The translations under genes and the position numbers were made by a program. Below, piece by piece: positions 1-6,574 of a DNA stretch of 13,034 nt; the first letter of the stretch is position 1; each line of letters opens with the position of its first letter. Under the pieces are notes generated by a model, which saw nothing but the letters and a program-made list of their open reading frames with translations, ran no database searches and was not told the DNA's origin. Source of the DNA: Granulosicoccaceae bacterium (GTDB taxonomy: Bacteria > Pseudomonadota > Gammaproteobacteria > Granulosicoccales > Granulosicoccaceae); assembly GCA_023301405.1 (NCBI GenBank), contig JALZUX010000677.1, positions 1-13,034 on the forward strand, read 5' to 3'.

Positions 1-19
1 TTGGATCCGGAGAGCCGCC

Positions 20-796
20 GTGAAAATTAAACACCCCGTCACCACCTCGCAAACACTCAGTCATTGGGAGCTACGCAGTGACCTGGCCGCTGCGCTCAGG
101 TGGGCCGCGCGTCTCGGGTTTAACGAAGGCGTCGATAACCACTTTTCAATCGCAGTTGCAGATGAAACAAACCAGATCACCGGCCAGCAATTTCTGATCA
201 ACCCGTATGGCTGGCACTGGTCAGAGATCACCGCCTCGTCTTTGGTTCTATGTAACGATAAAGGCGACATACTCGAAGGTGATAACACCGTTGAAGACAC
301 AGCCTTTTTCATTCACAGCGGCATTCACACTGCAGTGGCTAACGCCACCGTAGTACTTCACACGCACCAACCCTACGTCACCGCACTTAGCTTATTGAAA
401 GACAACCGCCTTAAGATGTGTGAGCAAAATGCGCTCGCCTTCCACAACCGCATAGCTTACGACAACGCCTACAACGGCCTCGCACTGGATAGCGAGGAAG
501 GCAATCGGCTTGCATCACTCATGAAAGGAAAATCAATACTAATGATGGCTGGCCATGGCGTAACCGTCACTGGCCCGACTATGCGCGAAGCATTCAATGA
601 CATGTACTACCTGGAACGCGCAGCGATGTTTCAAGTGCTCGCTATGTCAACCGGGCAATCACTTATTGAAATACCGGCAGACGTCATTGAAAAAACAGCC
701 AAACAACAGTGCTTAGAATCAAAAATCGTTGCTGAGCGGCATTTTACAGCTTTAAAGCGTATGCTAAAGAAACAAGAACCAGACTACCTAAACTAG
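20..796 (+). CDS. Class II aldolase/adducin-like family protein
   Basis: The 258-residue product has the class II aldolase/adducin fold of zinc-dependent sugar-phosphate aldolases and epimerases. The visible motifs are an NHFS loop near residues 40-43 (equivalent to the GN-S phosphate loop), IH at 98-99, the metal-binding pair H114-T-H116, and the GHG motif with H179. In true fuculose/rhamnulose aldolases a catalytic Glu sits about four residues before the IH histidine; here that place is Ala95. This is typical of the adducin-like branch, so aldolase activity is not assured and the substrate is unknown. The GTG start at 20 has a strong Shine-Dalgarno GGAGAG at 9-14, five bases upstream. The gene stands alone, with 224 bp of non-coding DNA after it. 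The family call is secure; the specific reaction is not. Confidence 0.88.
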   Translation: MKIKHPVTTSQTLSHWELRSDLAAALRWAARLGFNEGVDNHFSIAVADETNQITGQQFLINPYGWHWSEITASSLVLCNDKGDILEGDNTVEDTAFFIHSGIHTAVANATVVLHTHQPYVTALSLLKDNRLKMCEQNALAFHNRIAYDNAYNGLALDSEEGNRLASLMKGKSILMMAGHGVTVTGPTMREAFNDMYYLERAAMFQVLAMSTGQSLIEIPADVIEKTAKQQCLESKIVAERHFTALKRMLKKQEPDYLN

Positions 797-1020
797 CTTA
801 TGGAAGAACACCAACAAAAATTACAACCGAACAGTACGAGCCCAGCCACAATAACGGCTAGGCATACATATATATCGACACGCTGCATTTGACACTCAAA
901 GTTAAAATATCACTCTGAGAAACTTCATCGGGATCAACTCACAGATATAGGCAGCAGCGTTGGTAATGCCATTACTGAGCAAGCCTAGATTGTAAGACAA
1001 TATTTAACAAGGCCAACTGC
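797..1020. other. Intergenic region, aldolase to SH3-protein gene
   Basis: No convincing gene is visible in these 224 bp. A TTGACA hexamer lies at 889-894 but has no good -10 hexamer at 16-18 bp. A 13-bp palindrome (GTAATG-C-CATTAC, 963-975) lies about 45 bp before the next start codon and could be an operator or chance. No T-rich intrinsic terminator is obvious after the aldolase gene. Confidence 0.4.
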
Positions 1021-1713
1021 GTGAACATCAATACGGTAACTAAGCTTTTAACCGCTGTCATTAAGGGTTTCACTCCTCTTGGAACACAGCATTTAATTAC
1101 TAGCAGTCAACAATCAAGAAGCGGGAAAAGAAAATCTCGAAAGGATTCATCTCGCGGCAAACTAAACACCCCGTTTAGTCAGTTTCTCGAAGCTACTCGA
1201 TTTATACGAAGCATCATAAAGTATGTTTTTATAATCTGGGCGCTAGTGCTAGGGGTATACACCCTTTTTAACTTTATATCGGAAGCAGCATGGCAGAAAG
1301 AAGCAACGGAGCCTGAACACAGCACGGTTAACATTGATAGCTCCCCCACAACTTCAAACAAGGAGCCAGTTAAAGAATTAACCGCTGAATCAGCCAATCC
1401 CACTACCGCTGAGATCAGCCAGGTAGCCGCTCAGAGCTCACCCGCGCAAAAAAGCCAGAGCGTGGCAACTGTTGAACCAGATACCGAACCTGCATTAGCC
1501 AACCTTTCATCCGCCACAGGACCTATCCTTAAAGTCACCGCGTACAGCGCCATACTATTTGATTCTCCCAATGATACTCAATCAACCCAAACACCACTCG
1601 ACAAAAACAGCACGGTCATATTACTCGAACGCCAAGGCGAATGGATTAAAGTAATCACTGTCGACAAGCAAACAACAGGCTACGTTCACTCATCACAAGT
1701 TACTGCCAACTAA
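1021..1713 (+). CDS. Membrane-anchored protein with C-terminal SH3-like domain
   Basis: The product is 230 residues. Residues 1-60 are basic and polar (several Lys/Arg/Ser, including KRKSRK near 36-41). One hydrophobic segment at about 66-86 (from IKYVFIIWAL) should span the inner membrane with the basic part in the cytoplasm. A Ser/Thr/Pro/Ala-rich linker covers about 90-165. The last 60 residues (about 168-229) resemble a bacterial SH3 (SH3_3) domain: ILKVTAYSAILFDSP opens it, then a WIKV strand and a closing TGYVHSSQV strand. In this topology the SH3 domain is periplasmic, where such domains often bind peptidoglycan or other envelope partners; that role is inferred. The start is GTG with only a weak AAGG upstream. 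The 3' end overlaps the convergent acetyltransferase gene by 21 bp. Confidence 0.75.
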   Translation: MNINTVTKLLTAVIKGFTPLGTQHLITSSQQSRSGKRKSRKDSSRGKLNTPFSQFLEATRFIRSIIKYVFIIWALVLGVYTLFNFISEAAWQKEATEPEHSTVNIDSSPTTSNKEPVKELTAESANPTTAEISQVAAQSSPAQKSQSVATVEPDTEPALANLSSATGPILKVTAYSAILFDSPNDTQSTQTPLDKNSTVILLERQGEWIKVITVDKQTTGYVHSSQVTAN

Positions 1714-2181
1714 ATTTTTTCGATAGCAATAGCTCGTCGGATAGTCATACCCTTGATGTGATTTTTCAGCTGTTTTTCGATAGCCAAGGTATTCGAAAAG
1801 CGCTTGATTTTCTACTAGCTCTACTCTGGTTTCAATTTCCACTTCTGGTATTCCCAGCTGATTCGTGCAAGCCTCAACCTGACTGACCAACAGGCGCGAT
1901 ATGCCTAGACCACGGTAATCCGGCTTAACGGCTAGCTTACCCAGATACACATAATTCATACAGGGCCTGGCAAACACACACCCGACTAATTTTTTATCTT
2001 TCACCGCGATAAACAGTATCTCATCGCGTACTTTTTTTATAAGCTTCTCTACGTCAAACGTATTTAACGACGACGGTGGATCAACCCTACCTTCCATATA
2101 CGCAAAAGCCTGCCTGAGCAAGCTCAGCAACTCTACAGGCTCATTAAATTCTGCAGCATTTACACGAAGAACTTCTACCAT
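1693..2181 (-). CDS. GNAT family N-acetyltransferase
   Basis: The product (162 aa from the chosen start) is a GCN5-related N-acetyltransferase, transferring an acetyl group from acetyl-CoA to an amine; the substrate cannot be read from sequence. The N-terminal part contains AFAYMEGRVDPPSSL, resembling one GNAT subfamily. The core follows: a beta strand ILFIAVKDKKLVGCV, then LGKLAVKPDYRGLGISRLL, whose R90-G-L-G93 is the acetyl-CoA pyrophosphate loop (consensus Q/R-x-x-G-x-G/A, with Ser in the last position). FEYLGYRK near 129-136 is the usual C-terminal motif. I chose the ATG at 2181 because it gives a typical GNAT N-terminus. An in-frame GTG at 2235 would add 18 residues containing several Cys but has a poor ribosome site. 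The gene is tail-to-tail with the SH3-protein gene. Confidence 0.83.
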   Translation of the reverse strand: MVEVLRVNAAEFNEPVELLSLLRQAFAYMEGRVDPPSSLNTFDVEKLIKKVRDEILFIAVKDKKLVGCVFARPCMNYVYLGKLAVKPDYRGLGISRLLVSQVEACTNQLGIPEVEIETRVELVENQALFEYLGYRKTAEKSHQGYDYPTSYCYRKNLVGSNL

Positions 2182-2623
2182 GCCTTTTATCAAGCCTTTG
2201 CACGAAAAACAGTAACAGCTTACCTGATGAGACACTTTTCTGTTAACTGTAAAATTCGCCTAACGCAGTAGCTACAAACACCCAATGAGATCTGTACAAA
2301 TAGCGGCTATTCATGGATTTCTTATTCATCCTGATCAATCAACCCTGCCACTCAAAAAACGGCTGTCGATCTATTGCAGCGTTATAGGTTTTGAGTTTGA
2401 TTTGCTAAAAAGTAAGTGTAGTATCTCCGTAGTTCTGCATCATCATGCCGTCATGCAACTTAGCACCGCTGGCCACTGACGTATCGGCAGTTGTGCCAAA
2501 ATCACGCGCCTACAAGCCAGATGGCCAACAGATTAATACTCACCCAACAGTCAAAATGATCACGAAACGCCAGCTTTTCAGCTGCAACGTTTACGAACCA
2601 GATAACTCATCCATGGATTCCCT
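2182..2623. other. 442-bp non-coding leader region upstream of ubiX
   Basis: This gap separates the divergent acetyltransferase and ubiX genes. The short plus-strand open frames inside it (about 64 and 66 codons) show no recognisable domain or good ribosome site, and I do not call them. A sigma-70-like promoter for ubiX is listed separately. A small hairpin CAGCT-TTTC-AGCTG lies at 2571-2584, about 40 bases before the ubiX start. If the acetyltransferase used the upstream GTG, the gap would begin at 2236. Confidence 0.5.
2397..2424 (+). promoter_or_regulatory. Candidate sigma-70 promoter upstream of ubiX
   Basis: TTGATT at 2397-2402 and TAGTAT at 2419-2424 are separated by 16 bp. Transcription would start near 2431 and give a leader of roughly 190 nt before the ubiX GTG. 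The hexamers are close to, but not at, consensus. This is a pattern match only. Confidence 0.35.
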
Positions 2624-3235
2624 GTGTCTAATAGCGACGATATAAATACAACACCTCCTCAAAGACTCATCATAGGTATTAGCGCTGCATCTGGCGTTAT
2701 GCTGGGCATACGGGCACTTGAGTTACTAGGACAAACAGATATTGAAACCCACCTGGTCATATCAAAGGCCACTACACTGACCGTTGCATCGGAAACCAAC
2801 CTTCATCTTGATGAGATTAAATCCCTCGCCGATCACGTCTATGCCGCCGGTGATATTGCAGCTGCGATATCCTCGGGATCCTACAAAACAATGGGCATGC
2901 TGATAGCACCCTGCTCGATCAAAACGATGGGTGAAATTGCATCAGGAGTAACATCAAGCCTTTTGAGCCGCGCAGCAGACGTTGTCCTTAAGGAACGCCG
3001 CCGACTGGTACTGATGCTTCGGGAAACCCCACTACACGCCGGGCACCTGAAAAATGCGCTGGCGATCACCGAAATGGGAGGCATTATTGCCCCGCCCGTA
3101 CCAGCTTTCTATACACGCCCCACCACCGTCGATGAAATGATCACTCAATCTGCAGCGAGAGCGCTGGATCTTTTTAACATTAATACACCTGACCTGAAGC
3201 GCTGGGGGGAAGATGTAAAGATGAGCGACAAATAG
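2624..3235 (+). CDS. ubiX: Flavin prenyltransferase UbiX
   Basis: UbiX attaches a dimethylallyl group to FMN, making the prenylated flavin cofactor used by the UbiD decarboxylase in ubiquinone synthesis. The 203-aa product aligns from memory along its length with E. coli UbiX: DIETHLV (39-45), SSGSYKTMGMLIAPCSIKT (83-101), RAADVVLKERR (116-126), RETPLH (133-138) and PPVPAFYTRP (157-166). The glycine-rich FMN loop, usually GISGASG, reads GISAASG (18-24), so the second glycine is Ala. The product carries about 13 extra N-terminal residues before the first beta strand. The start is GTG at 2624; an in-frame stop lies at 2603-2605 and no better start exists, though the ribosome site (only GGA at 2615) is weak. 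It stands alone after a long leader; UbiD is not in the window. Confidence 0.93.
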   Translation: MSNSDDINTTPPQRLIIGISAASGVMLGIRALELLGQTDIETHLVISKATTLTVASETNLHLDEIKSLADHVYAAGDIAAAISSGSYKTMGMLIAPCSIKTMGEIASGVTSSLLSRAADVVLKERRRLVLMLRETPLHAGHLKNALAITEMGGIIAPPVPAFYTRPTTVDEMITQSAARALDLFNINTPDLKRWGEDVKMSDK

Positions 3236-3253
3236 CAGCGTTATCTCTATACC

Positions 3254-3277
3254 GGGAGGCTACCGTAGAATCCTCCC
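3254..3277 (+). terminator. Stem-loop just downstream of ubiX, possible terminator
   Basis: GGGAGG (3254-3259) is perfectly complementary to CCTCCC (3272-3277). Within the 12-nt interior, CTA (3260-3262) and TAG (3266-3268) can extend the stem. It begins 19 nt after the ubiX stop. Only two T residues follow, so it is not a classical rho-independent terminator; it may stabilise the mRNA end or belong to the repeat region that follows. Confidence 0.35.
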
Positions 3278-3367
3278 TTGCAGGGGCAGCTTGTGAGCCG
3301 TGCCCTGCCCAATATCTCTGCGCTAGTGGCTTGTAGGGGTGGTAATACGTTAGACACGAACATCCCA

Positions 3368-3407
3368 GGGGGCCTGGCTAGGGGGGCCTGGCTAGGGGGC
3401 CTGGCTA
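3368..3407. repeat. Three tandem copies of a 13-14 bp G-rich repeat
   Basis: The unit is five or six G followed by CCTGGCTA, at 3368-3380, 3381-3394 and 3395-3407. The middle copy carries one extra G. The three are head to tail without spacers, and a fourth partial unit (GGGTGGCCA) follows. Units differing only in G-run length suggest slippage during replication. Confidence 0.9.
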
Positions 3408-3675
3408 GGGTGGCCAGTCGAGAACAGTGTGCAGTACACGCTAGGTCATTTAGCCAGTTGTTGCGTTCAGTCTGGTTAAAAGTTAGGTATCTAGCCAGCT
3501 TGTTTTTTAAACCATACCTCGTCACCCTATGACTATGGAGTGTTGTGATCTTTCAGAGGCCCCCTGTCGCGCGAGTTAATCAATGACAGAGAAGTTCGCG
3601 CACAGCCCCACCGGTTTTCGAGCACAACCGACACCGCCCACGGACGCGACGGATGAGTTCTGAATGGTGACGAGG

Positions 3676-4134
3676 TTATTTAAGGAATTGGGCCACTGTC
3701 TCGCGCACTTCATCAGGGGTTTGCATACCCTGAGTAGTGTGCACATGCTTACCAGCCCTATCGAAGTAAAGCAAAGTGATGTGAGGCACGTTGTATTTTT
3801 TCTGCAACTCCGCACCCTCAGTGGAAGTGATATCGGCAAGGCGATATAATACGGAATCATCTGAGTCCAACGCTTTTGTCACCACGTTGTTCAGGCGACG
3901 ACAAACTGGGCAACCGGGGTCATGAATCTGCACCAAAGTAGGCTCACCCTGCCCGATCACCGTGAGATCATGCAGGTTCCGGTTTTTGGTTTCATAGGCG
4001 TTGATTCCTACCGCTGCGGTTCCTAAGCCAACTGCCACCAACGGCAGCATGATTAGCTTACGCCGCATCATAGACGGGGCTTGTTCTTCGGTAGCTTTTT
4101 GAGCTTTTTGAGATTTTCTGGCTTTCTTGCCCAT
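3676..4134 (-). CDS. Membrane-anchored thioredoxin-fold protein
   Basis: The product has 152 residues. A Lys-rich cytoplasmic start (residues 1-25) is followed by one hydrophobic segment at about 26-46 that should anchor it in the inner membrane with the rest in the periplasm. The remainder is a thioredoxin fold: a strand PTLVQIHDPGCPVCRRL with the redox pair C75-P-V-C78, then YNVPHITLLYFD with the likely cis-proline P117 facing the active site, and a C-terminal helix ending AQFLK. Such proteins reduce or oxidise disulfides; here the direction and partner are unknown. The ATG has AGAGG about 11 bases upstream. It is the last of seven minus-strand genes, 77 nt after the DUF3047 gene, which is also predicted to be exported. 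Confidence 0.8.
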   Translation of the reverse strand: MGKKARKSQKAQKATEEQAPSMMRRKLIMLPLVAVGLGTAAVGINAYETKNRNLHDLTVIGQGEPTLVQIHDPGCPVCRRLNNVVTKALDSDDSVLYRLADITSTEGAELQKKYNVPHITLLYFDRAGKHVHTTQGMQTPDEVRETVAQFLK

Positions 4135-4211
4135 CAGGGAACAGTCCTCTTTAATAATAAATTGACAACGAGTGACGCTGCCGTTTTATTGCACCTTCAA
4201 CTAAAATACCA

Positions 4212-4871
4212 TTATTGGTCAGTAAAGAAAATTTCGCCGTAGGCAGCACTTGCACTACGACCGGAATTATCAGTGTCTGTCATGATCGCCACGGCATCTA
4301 TGGTGTCGATATCGTTGCCAAAGACCTTTTTCAAGTCATTCAGGACATTGCGCTTTTCAGTCACCCATTGACCAGTGGGATCTTCTGATCCGCGCACGGA
4401 CAGCATTATTGAGTTCTTCGGCCGATACGCATTCGGCCAAATCTGTTCTTTTGATTGATTACTAGACCACACATAATTGAGCGATTTAGCTTTCCAGATA
4501 AAAACCCCACCAGAATTCACAACGTATAACCGAGCGACATAGTCATCACCCTCTTTGGTGGCTTCATCCAGGCCACTGAGCCGGTTATCTATTTTCCAGC
4601 TCCAATTAATATAAGGCGTTTTTTCTAGATCAATGCGAATCTTTTTACCTAGCCCCGACGCTGCAGCCGAAGCTGTTGCAACCAACACTGTTTGATCACC
4701 TTCTTTGGTAAACTGATAGTCTGTCGTACCAACAAATGATTTTGACTCCCAGCCTTGCAAACTGCTTTCAGAGAATTCAGTTATCGCTATGCTAGTGCCT
4801 GACGCTGACACCGCCCCTGTCACAGCAAGTAGCAGAATCAACGTAAATTTATTCACCAGTCCTATCAACAC
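4212..4871 (-). CDS. DUF3047 domain exported protein
   Basis: The 219-aa product begins with a signal peptide (hydrophobic core about 9-21, likely cleavage after VSA near residue 23), so it should be periplasmic or secreted. The mature part matches the DUF3047 pattern as I remember it: SLQGWESKSFVGTTDY (37-52), a Ser/Ala-rich SAAASGL (68-74), TPYINWSWKID (85-95), GDDYVARLYVV (108-118), LNYVWSS (131-137) and VAIMTDTDNSG (194-204) before a last strand GEIFF. The Trp-rich, beta-strand pattern suggests a jelly-roll-like sandwich; no enzyme activity is established to my knowledge. The start is GTG at 4871 with AGG four bases upstream. A second GTG at codon 6 would give a neater signal peptide (NKFTLILLLAV) and is a fair alternative. 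Confidence 0.83.
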   Translation of the reverse strand: MLIGLVNKFTLILLLAVTGAVSASGTSIAITEFSESSLQGWESKSFVGTTDYQFTKEGDQTVLVATASAAASGLGKKIRIDLEKTPYINWSWKIDNRLSGLDEATKEGDDYVARLYVVNSGGVFIWKAKSLNYVWSSNQSKEQIWPNAYRPKNSIMLSVRGSEDPTGQWVTEKRNVLNDLKKVFGNDIDTIDAVAIMTDTDNSGRSASAAYGEIFFTDQ

Positions 4872-4922
4872 ATCACCTGTTGTTTTTCTATTTCGCTATG
4901 ACTGGTTTACAAAGCCAAAAGT

Positions 4923-5411
4923 TCAGGATATCTCGGTAGGCCGCGAACTGAATAACAATGACGGGTCTACATCTTCGCGATGGCCCAGTCCTTGTGAATT
5001 GTCGATATAAAAGAGCTTGCTAACAATCAGCTGAAACCACTGAATTTTATCAAGCGCCTTGGCAATCGCCGGTGGCGCGTTATCCCCGGTTACCGGGAAT
5101 TTTTCAGAATAATGTTCGATCATCTGCGCTTTTTGATTCTCAGGAACCATAACGACTATCCCTTCAAGTTGTATTCCTTTGATATCATTCCAATCACTAT
5201 AGTCACGCTGAATGCTGGCTGACACGTTGCGATTTACAGCAATATTTTTACAGTGGCGCGTATGCGACGCCGATAAAAAAAGCAGCCCCGCGTCAGTGGT
5301 AGCATAGAACACCGGCGATACCCACGGTCGATCACTCTGCGAGGTAGCAAGGCACAGCACGCTATGAGAGTTGAGGTACTGCTGCACCACCGCGAGAGTA
5401 TTGCTATTCAA
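4923..5411 (-). CDS. UPF0306 (YhbP-like) flavin split-barrel protein
   Basis: The 162-aa product resembles E. coli YhbP and the pyridoxamine-5'-phosphate-oxidase-like split-barrel proteins. Features are a leading helix (TLAVVQQYLNSH), strands VLCLATSQSDRPWVSPVFYAT (18-38) and GLLFLSASHTRHCKNI (42-57), a region IKGIQLEGIVVMV (78-89), YSEKFPV (101-107), and a closing strand KLFYIDNSQGLGHRE (132-146). The equivalent of YhbP's C-terminal GFGKK motif is GLGHRE. Members are expected to bind flavin or heme, but the role is unknown. The start must be TTG (5409-5411): no in-frame ATG lies near, and a strong GGAGAG Shine-Dalgarno sits five bases upstream at 5417-5422. A perfect hairpin lies just upstream of that site. 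Confidence 0.8.
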   Translation of the reverse strand: MNSNTLAVVQQYLNSHSVLCLATSQSDRPWVSPVFYATTDAGLLFLSASHTRHCKNIAVNRNVSASIQRDYSDWNDIKGIQLEGIVVMVPENQKAQMIEHYSEKFPVTGDNAPPAIAKALDKIQWFQLIVSKLFYIDNSQGLGHREDVDPSLLFSSRPTEIS

Positions 5412-5435
5412 TTACTCTCTCCGATAAGTTTACTA

Positions 5436-5453
5436 GAGCCTCAGGTGAGGCTC
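5436..5453. terminator. Perfect 8-bp hairpin between rsd and the UPF0306 gene
   Basis: GAGCCTCA (5436-5443) is perfectly complementary to TGAGGCTC (5446-5453) with two bases between, so about 7 bp can form with a four-base loop. It lies 39 nt past the rsd stop and 13 nt before the Shine-Dalgarno of the UPF0306 gene. On the minus strand it is followed by TAGTAAACTT rather than a T run. It could end rsd transcripts weakly, act as a processing site, or influence translation of the downstream gene. Confidence 0.5.
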
Positions 5454-5459
5454 GTTTGT

Positions 5460-5469
5460 ACCGGCCGGT
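5460..5469. repeat. 10-bp perfect palindrome ACCGGCCGGT
   Basis: A self-complementary 10-mer at 5460-5469, only six bases from the hairpin at 5436-5453. It could be a protein-binding site or part of a composite rsd 3' structure. Confidence 0.4.
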
Positions 5470-5492
5470 CTGGTTGACCCGCTCTGATATCA

Positions 5493-5957
5493 CTAGCCAA
5501 GTAATGCGTTGATAATTTCGTCTTCAAGTTCACCACGAATTGCCAGCATTTCGCCCAGTTTTGATAAGTCTTCTTTAATTTTTTCCTGATCAGCATCAGC
5601 ACCATCAAAGTTTTCGTAAGCATCGTTGAACTCGACCATGACGTCTGTGGTTTCACCAATACCAGGATAAGCCACTTCTGCTGCCTCTTTAACAGCACCA
5701 CGACGCTCTTTGCCTTCAATGATTCGCTGATAAACAGTGAAGTGCCCCATGGCCATGTAATCAACCATGATGTTTAAAAGCTCTTGCAGGGCGACAGGGG
5801 CAATATCTTTCGGGCCCTGTGAGTCGACCTGATCAGGAGATGTCACCCCGACCAAACCGCAATAAGCCGATAAGGTTTTTTGTCGCTGTTCTTTTAGGGC
5901 TTCAAGAGTTTCGCCAAGATCGCTTCTACGCTCTTGCACATTTGCTGCTGCTGTCAT
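5493..5957 (-). CDS. rsd: Rsd/AlgQ family anti-sigma-70 factor
   Basis: Rsd binds region 4 of the primary sigma factor RpoD and, in E. coli, helps redirect RNA polymerase in stationary phase; in pseudomonads the homologue AlgQ also affects alginate synthesis. The 154-aa, all-helical product shares family landmarks: LSAYCGLVGV (29-38), ELLNIMVDYMAMGHFTVYQR (59-78, matching E. coli LVDYLSAGHFSIYER), an acidic segment FNDAYENFDGADAD (110-123), and LSKLGEMLAIRGELEDEII (131-149, matching LSDIGEALEARFVLEDKLI). The C-terminal extension of E. coli Rsd is missing, as the product ends soon after this helix. The ATG has GGAG eight bases upstream. Its leader has an inverted repeat that may be regulatory. 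Confidence 0.87.
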   Translation of the reverse strand: MTAAANVQERRSDLGETLEALKEQRQKTLSAYCGLVGVTSPDQVDSQGPKDIAPVALQELLNIMVDYMAMGHFTVYQRIIEGKERRGAVKEAAEVAYPGIGETTDVMVEFNDAYENFDGADADQEKIKEDLSKLGEMLAIRGELEDEIINALLG

Positions 5958-6005
5958 TTCTGTTACTCCAGGTAACGGGGTTCAAGGTGTGGGAGCTATT
6001 GTCTT

Positions 6006-6023
6006 CGACTTTTAATTAAGTCG
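6006..6023. promoter_or_regulatory. Inverted repeat in the rsd upstream region
   Basis: CGACTT (6006-6011) and AAGTCG (6018-6023) flank the AT-only core TTAATT. On the minus strand a possible -35 TTGAAC lies just upstream, and a poor -10-like TTAAAA overlaps the repeat. It lies about 50 bp before the rsd start, where an operator would be plausible. No regulator is identified. Confidence 0.3.
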
Positions 6024-6124
6024 TATTTTATTGTTCAATTGCTACCGCGGTTTGCCACATTATTGTTGTTGTGTGATGAAGTGTACATCGAATACGCAAT
6101 CGAAAAATACCCCGCCTCTATTTT

Positions 6125-6574
6125 TTAATCATCATCAAACTCAATGATAAGTGACAAAAAATCGTCAGGGTGGATATACGTTTCACTCACTGCTCTACCA
6201 CTAACCGATATCCCTGCCTCATGCACAGACAGTGCTGATCCAGAGATCAGTGGATGCCATGAAGCCAGTCCACGCTTTTCCCTAAGCCGCACGTAGGCGC
6301 AGGAATCAGGCAGCCAATCTATGTCCTTTAGCCCTTCTGCATCAAGCTCTATGCACTCCGGAACCAGGCTCTTTCGGCGCCAATAATTTGTACATTGGCA
6401 TGTTTTAACGTCAAGCAAACGACACGCCACCCGTGTATACCTAACCAGATGTTCATCTTCGGTCTGTATTTTTTGCAAACAACAACGGCCACAACCGTCA
6501 CAAAGAGACTCCCACTCCTCTTTGCTCATTTGCTCCAGTGTTTTTTCTTCCCAAAAAGGAATGGAGTCACTCAT
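6125..6574 (-). CDS. ycgN: YcgN-like (UPF0260) cysteine-cluster protein
   Basis: The 149-aa product closely resembles E. coli YcgN: PFWEEKTLEQMSKEEWESLC is followed by DGCGRCCLQK, then VACRLLDVKTCQC, WLPDSCAYV and LASWHPLISGS. Nine cysteines (C25, C28, C31, C32, C51, C59, C61, C74, C92) fit the zinc or iron-sulfur binding C-x2-C-x2-CC family (YkgJ/YcgN type); the metal and role are not established. The C-terminal DDFLSLIIEFDDD is acidic. ATG at 6574 is preceded by GGAG eight bases upstream. That GGAG and the first codons are perfectly complementary and form a hairpin around the start codon (listed separately). It lies 106 nt after fbp on the same strand and 167 nt before rsd. Confidence 0.93.
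   Translation of the reverse strand: MSDSIPFWEEKTLEQMSKEEWESLCDGCGRCCLQKIQTEDEHLVRYTRVACRLLDVKTCQCTNYWRRKSLVPECIELDAEGLKDIDWLPDSCAYVRLREKRGLASWHPLISGSALSVHEAGISVSGRAVSETYIHPDDFLSLIIEFDDD

Larger units (their letters stand above)
3236..3675. other. 440-bp structured, GC-rich non-coding region
   Basis: No protein gene is supported here. Open frames of 84 codons (+) and 92 codons (-) run through it, but they are low-complexity translations of G-rich repeats and cover each other on opposite strands. The region holds a hairpin right after ubiX (3254-3277), a second GC-rich inverted repeat (GGGCAG 3284-3289 with CTGCCC 3305-3310), a three-copy tandem repeat (3368-3407), and later TAGCCAG copies (3451-3457 and 3492-3498) complementary to the repeat unit, the second followed by CTTG and a run of T. 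It could be a dispersed intergenic repeat, a non-coding RNA or a decayed element. Confidence 0.45.

Noticed and set aside
889..908. Promoter from TTGACA upstream of the SH3-protein gene
   Set aside because: The only A/T-rich -10-like hexamers lie 8-13 bp away, too close for a sigma-70 promoter.
2285..2645. Two overlapping short plus-strand open frames upstream of ubiX
   Set aside because: No domain, no clear ribosome sites, and one ends inside the start of ubiX in a different frame; more likely untranslated leader.
3247..3532. Opposed 84- and 92-codon open frames in the G-rich block
   Set aside because: They lie on opposite strands over the same DNA, follow the tandem repeat (repeated Leu-Ala-Arg/Pro translation) and show no family match I can name with confidence.
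5441..5764. 107-codon minus-strand open frame within rsd
   Set aside because: It lies in another frame of the well-supported rsd gene and its translation is unlike any family.
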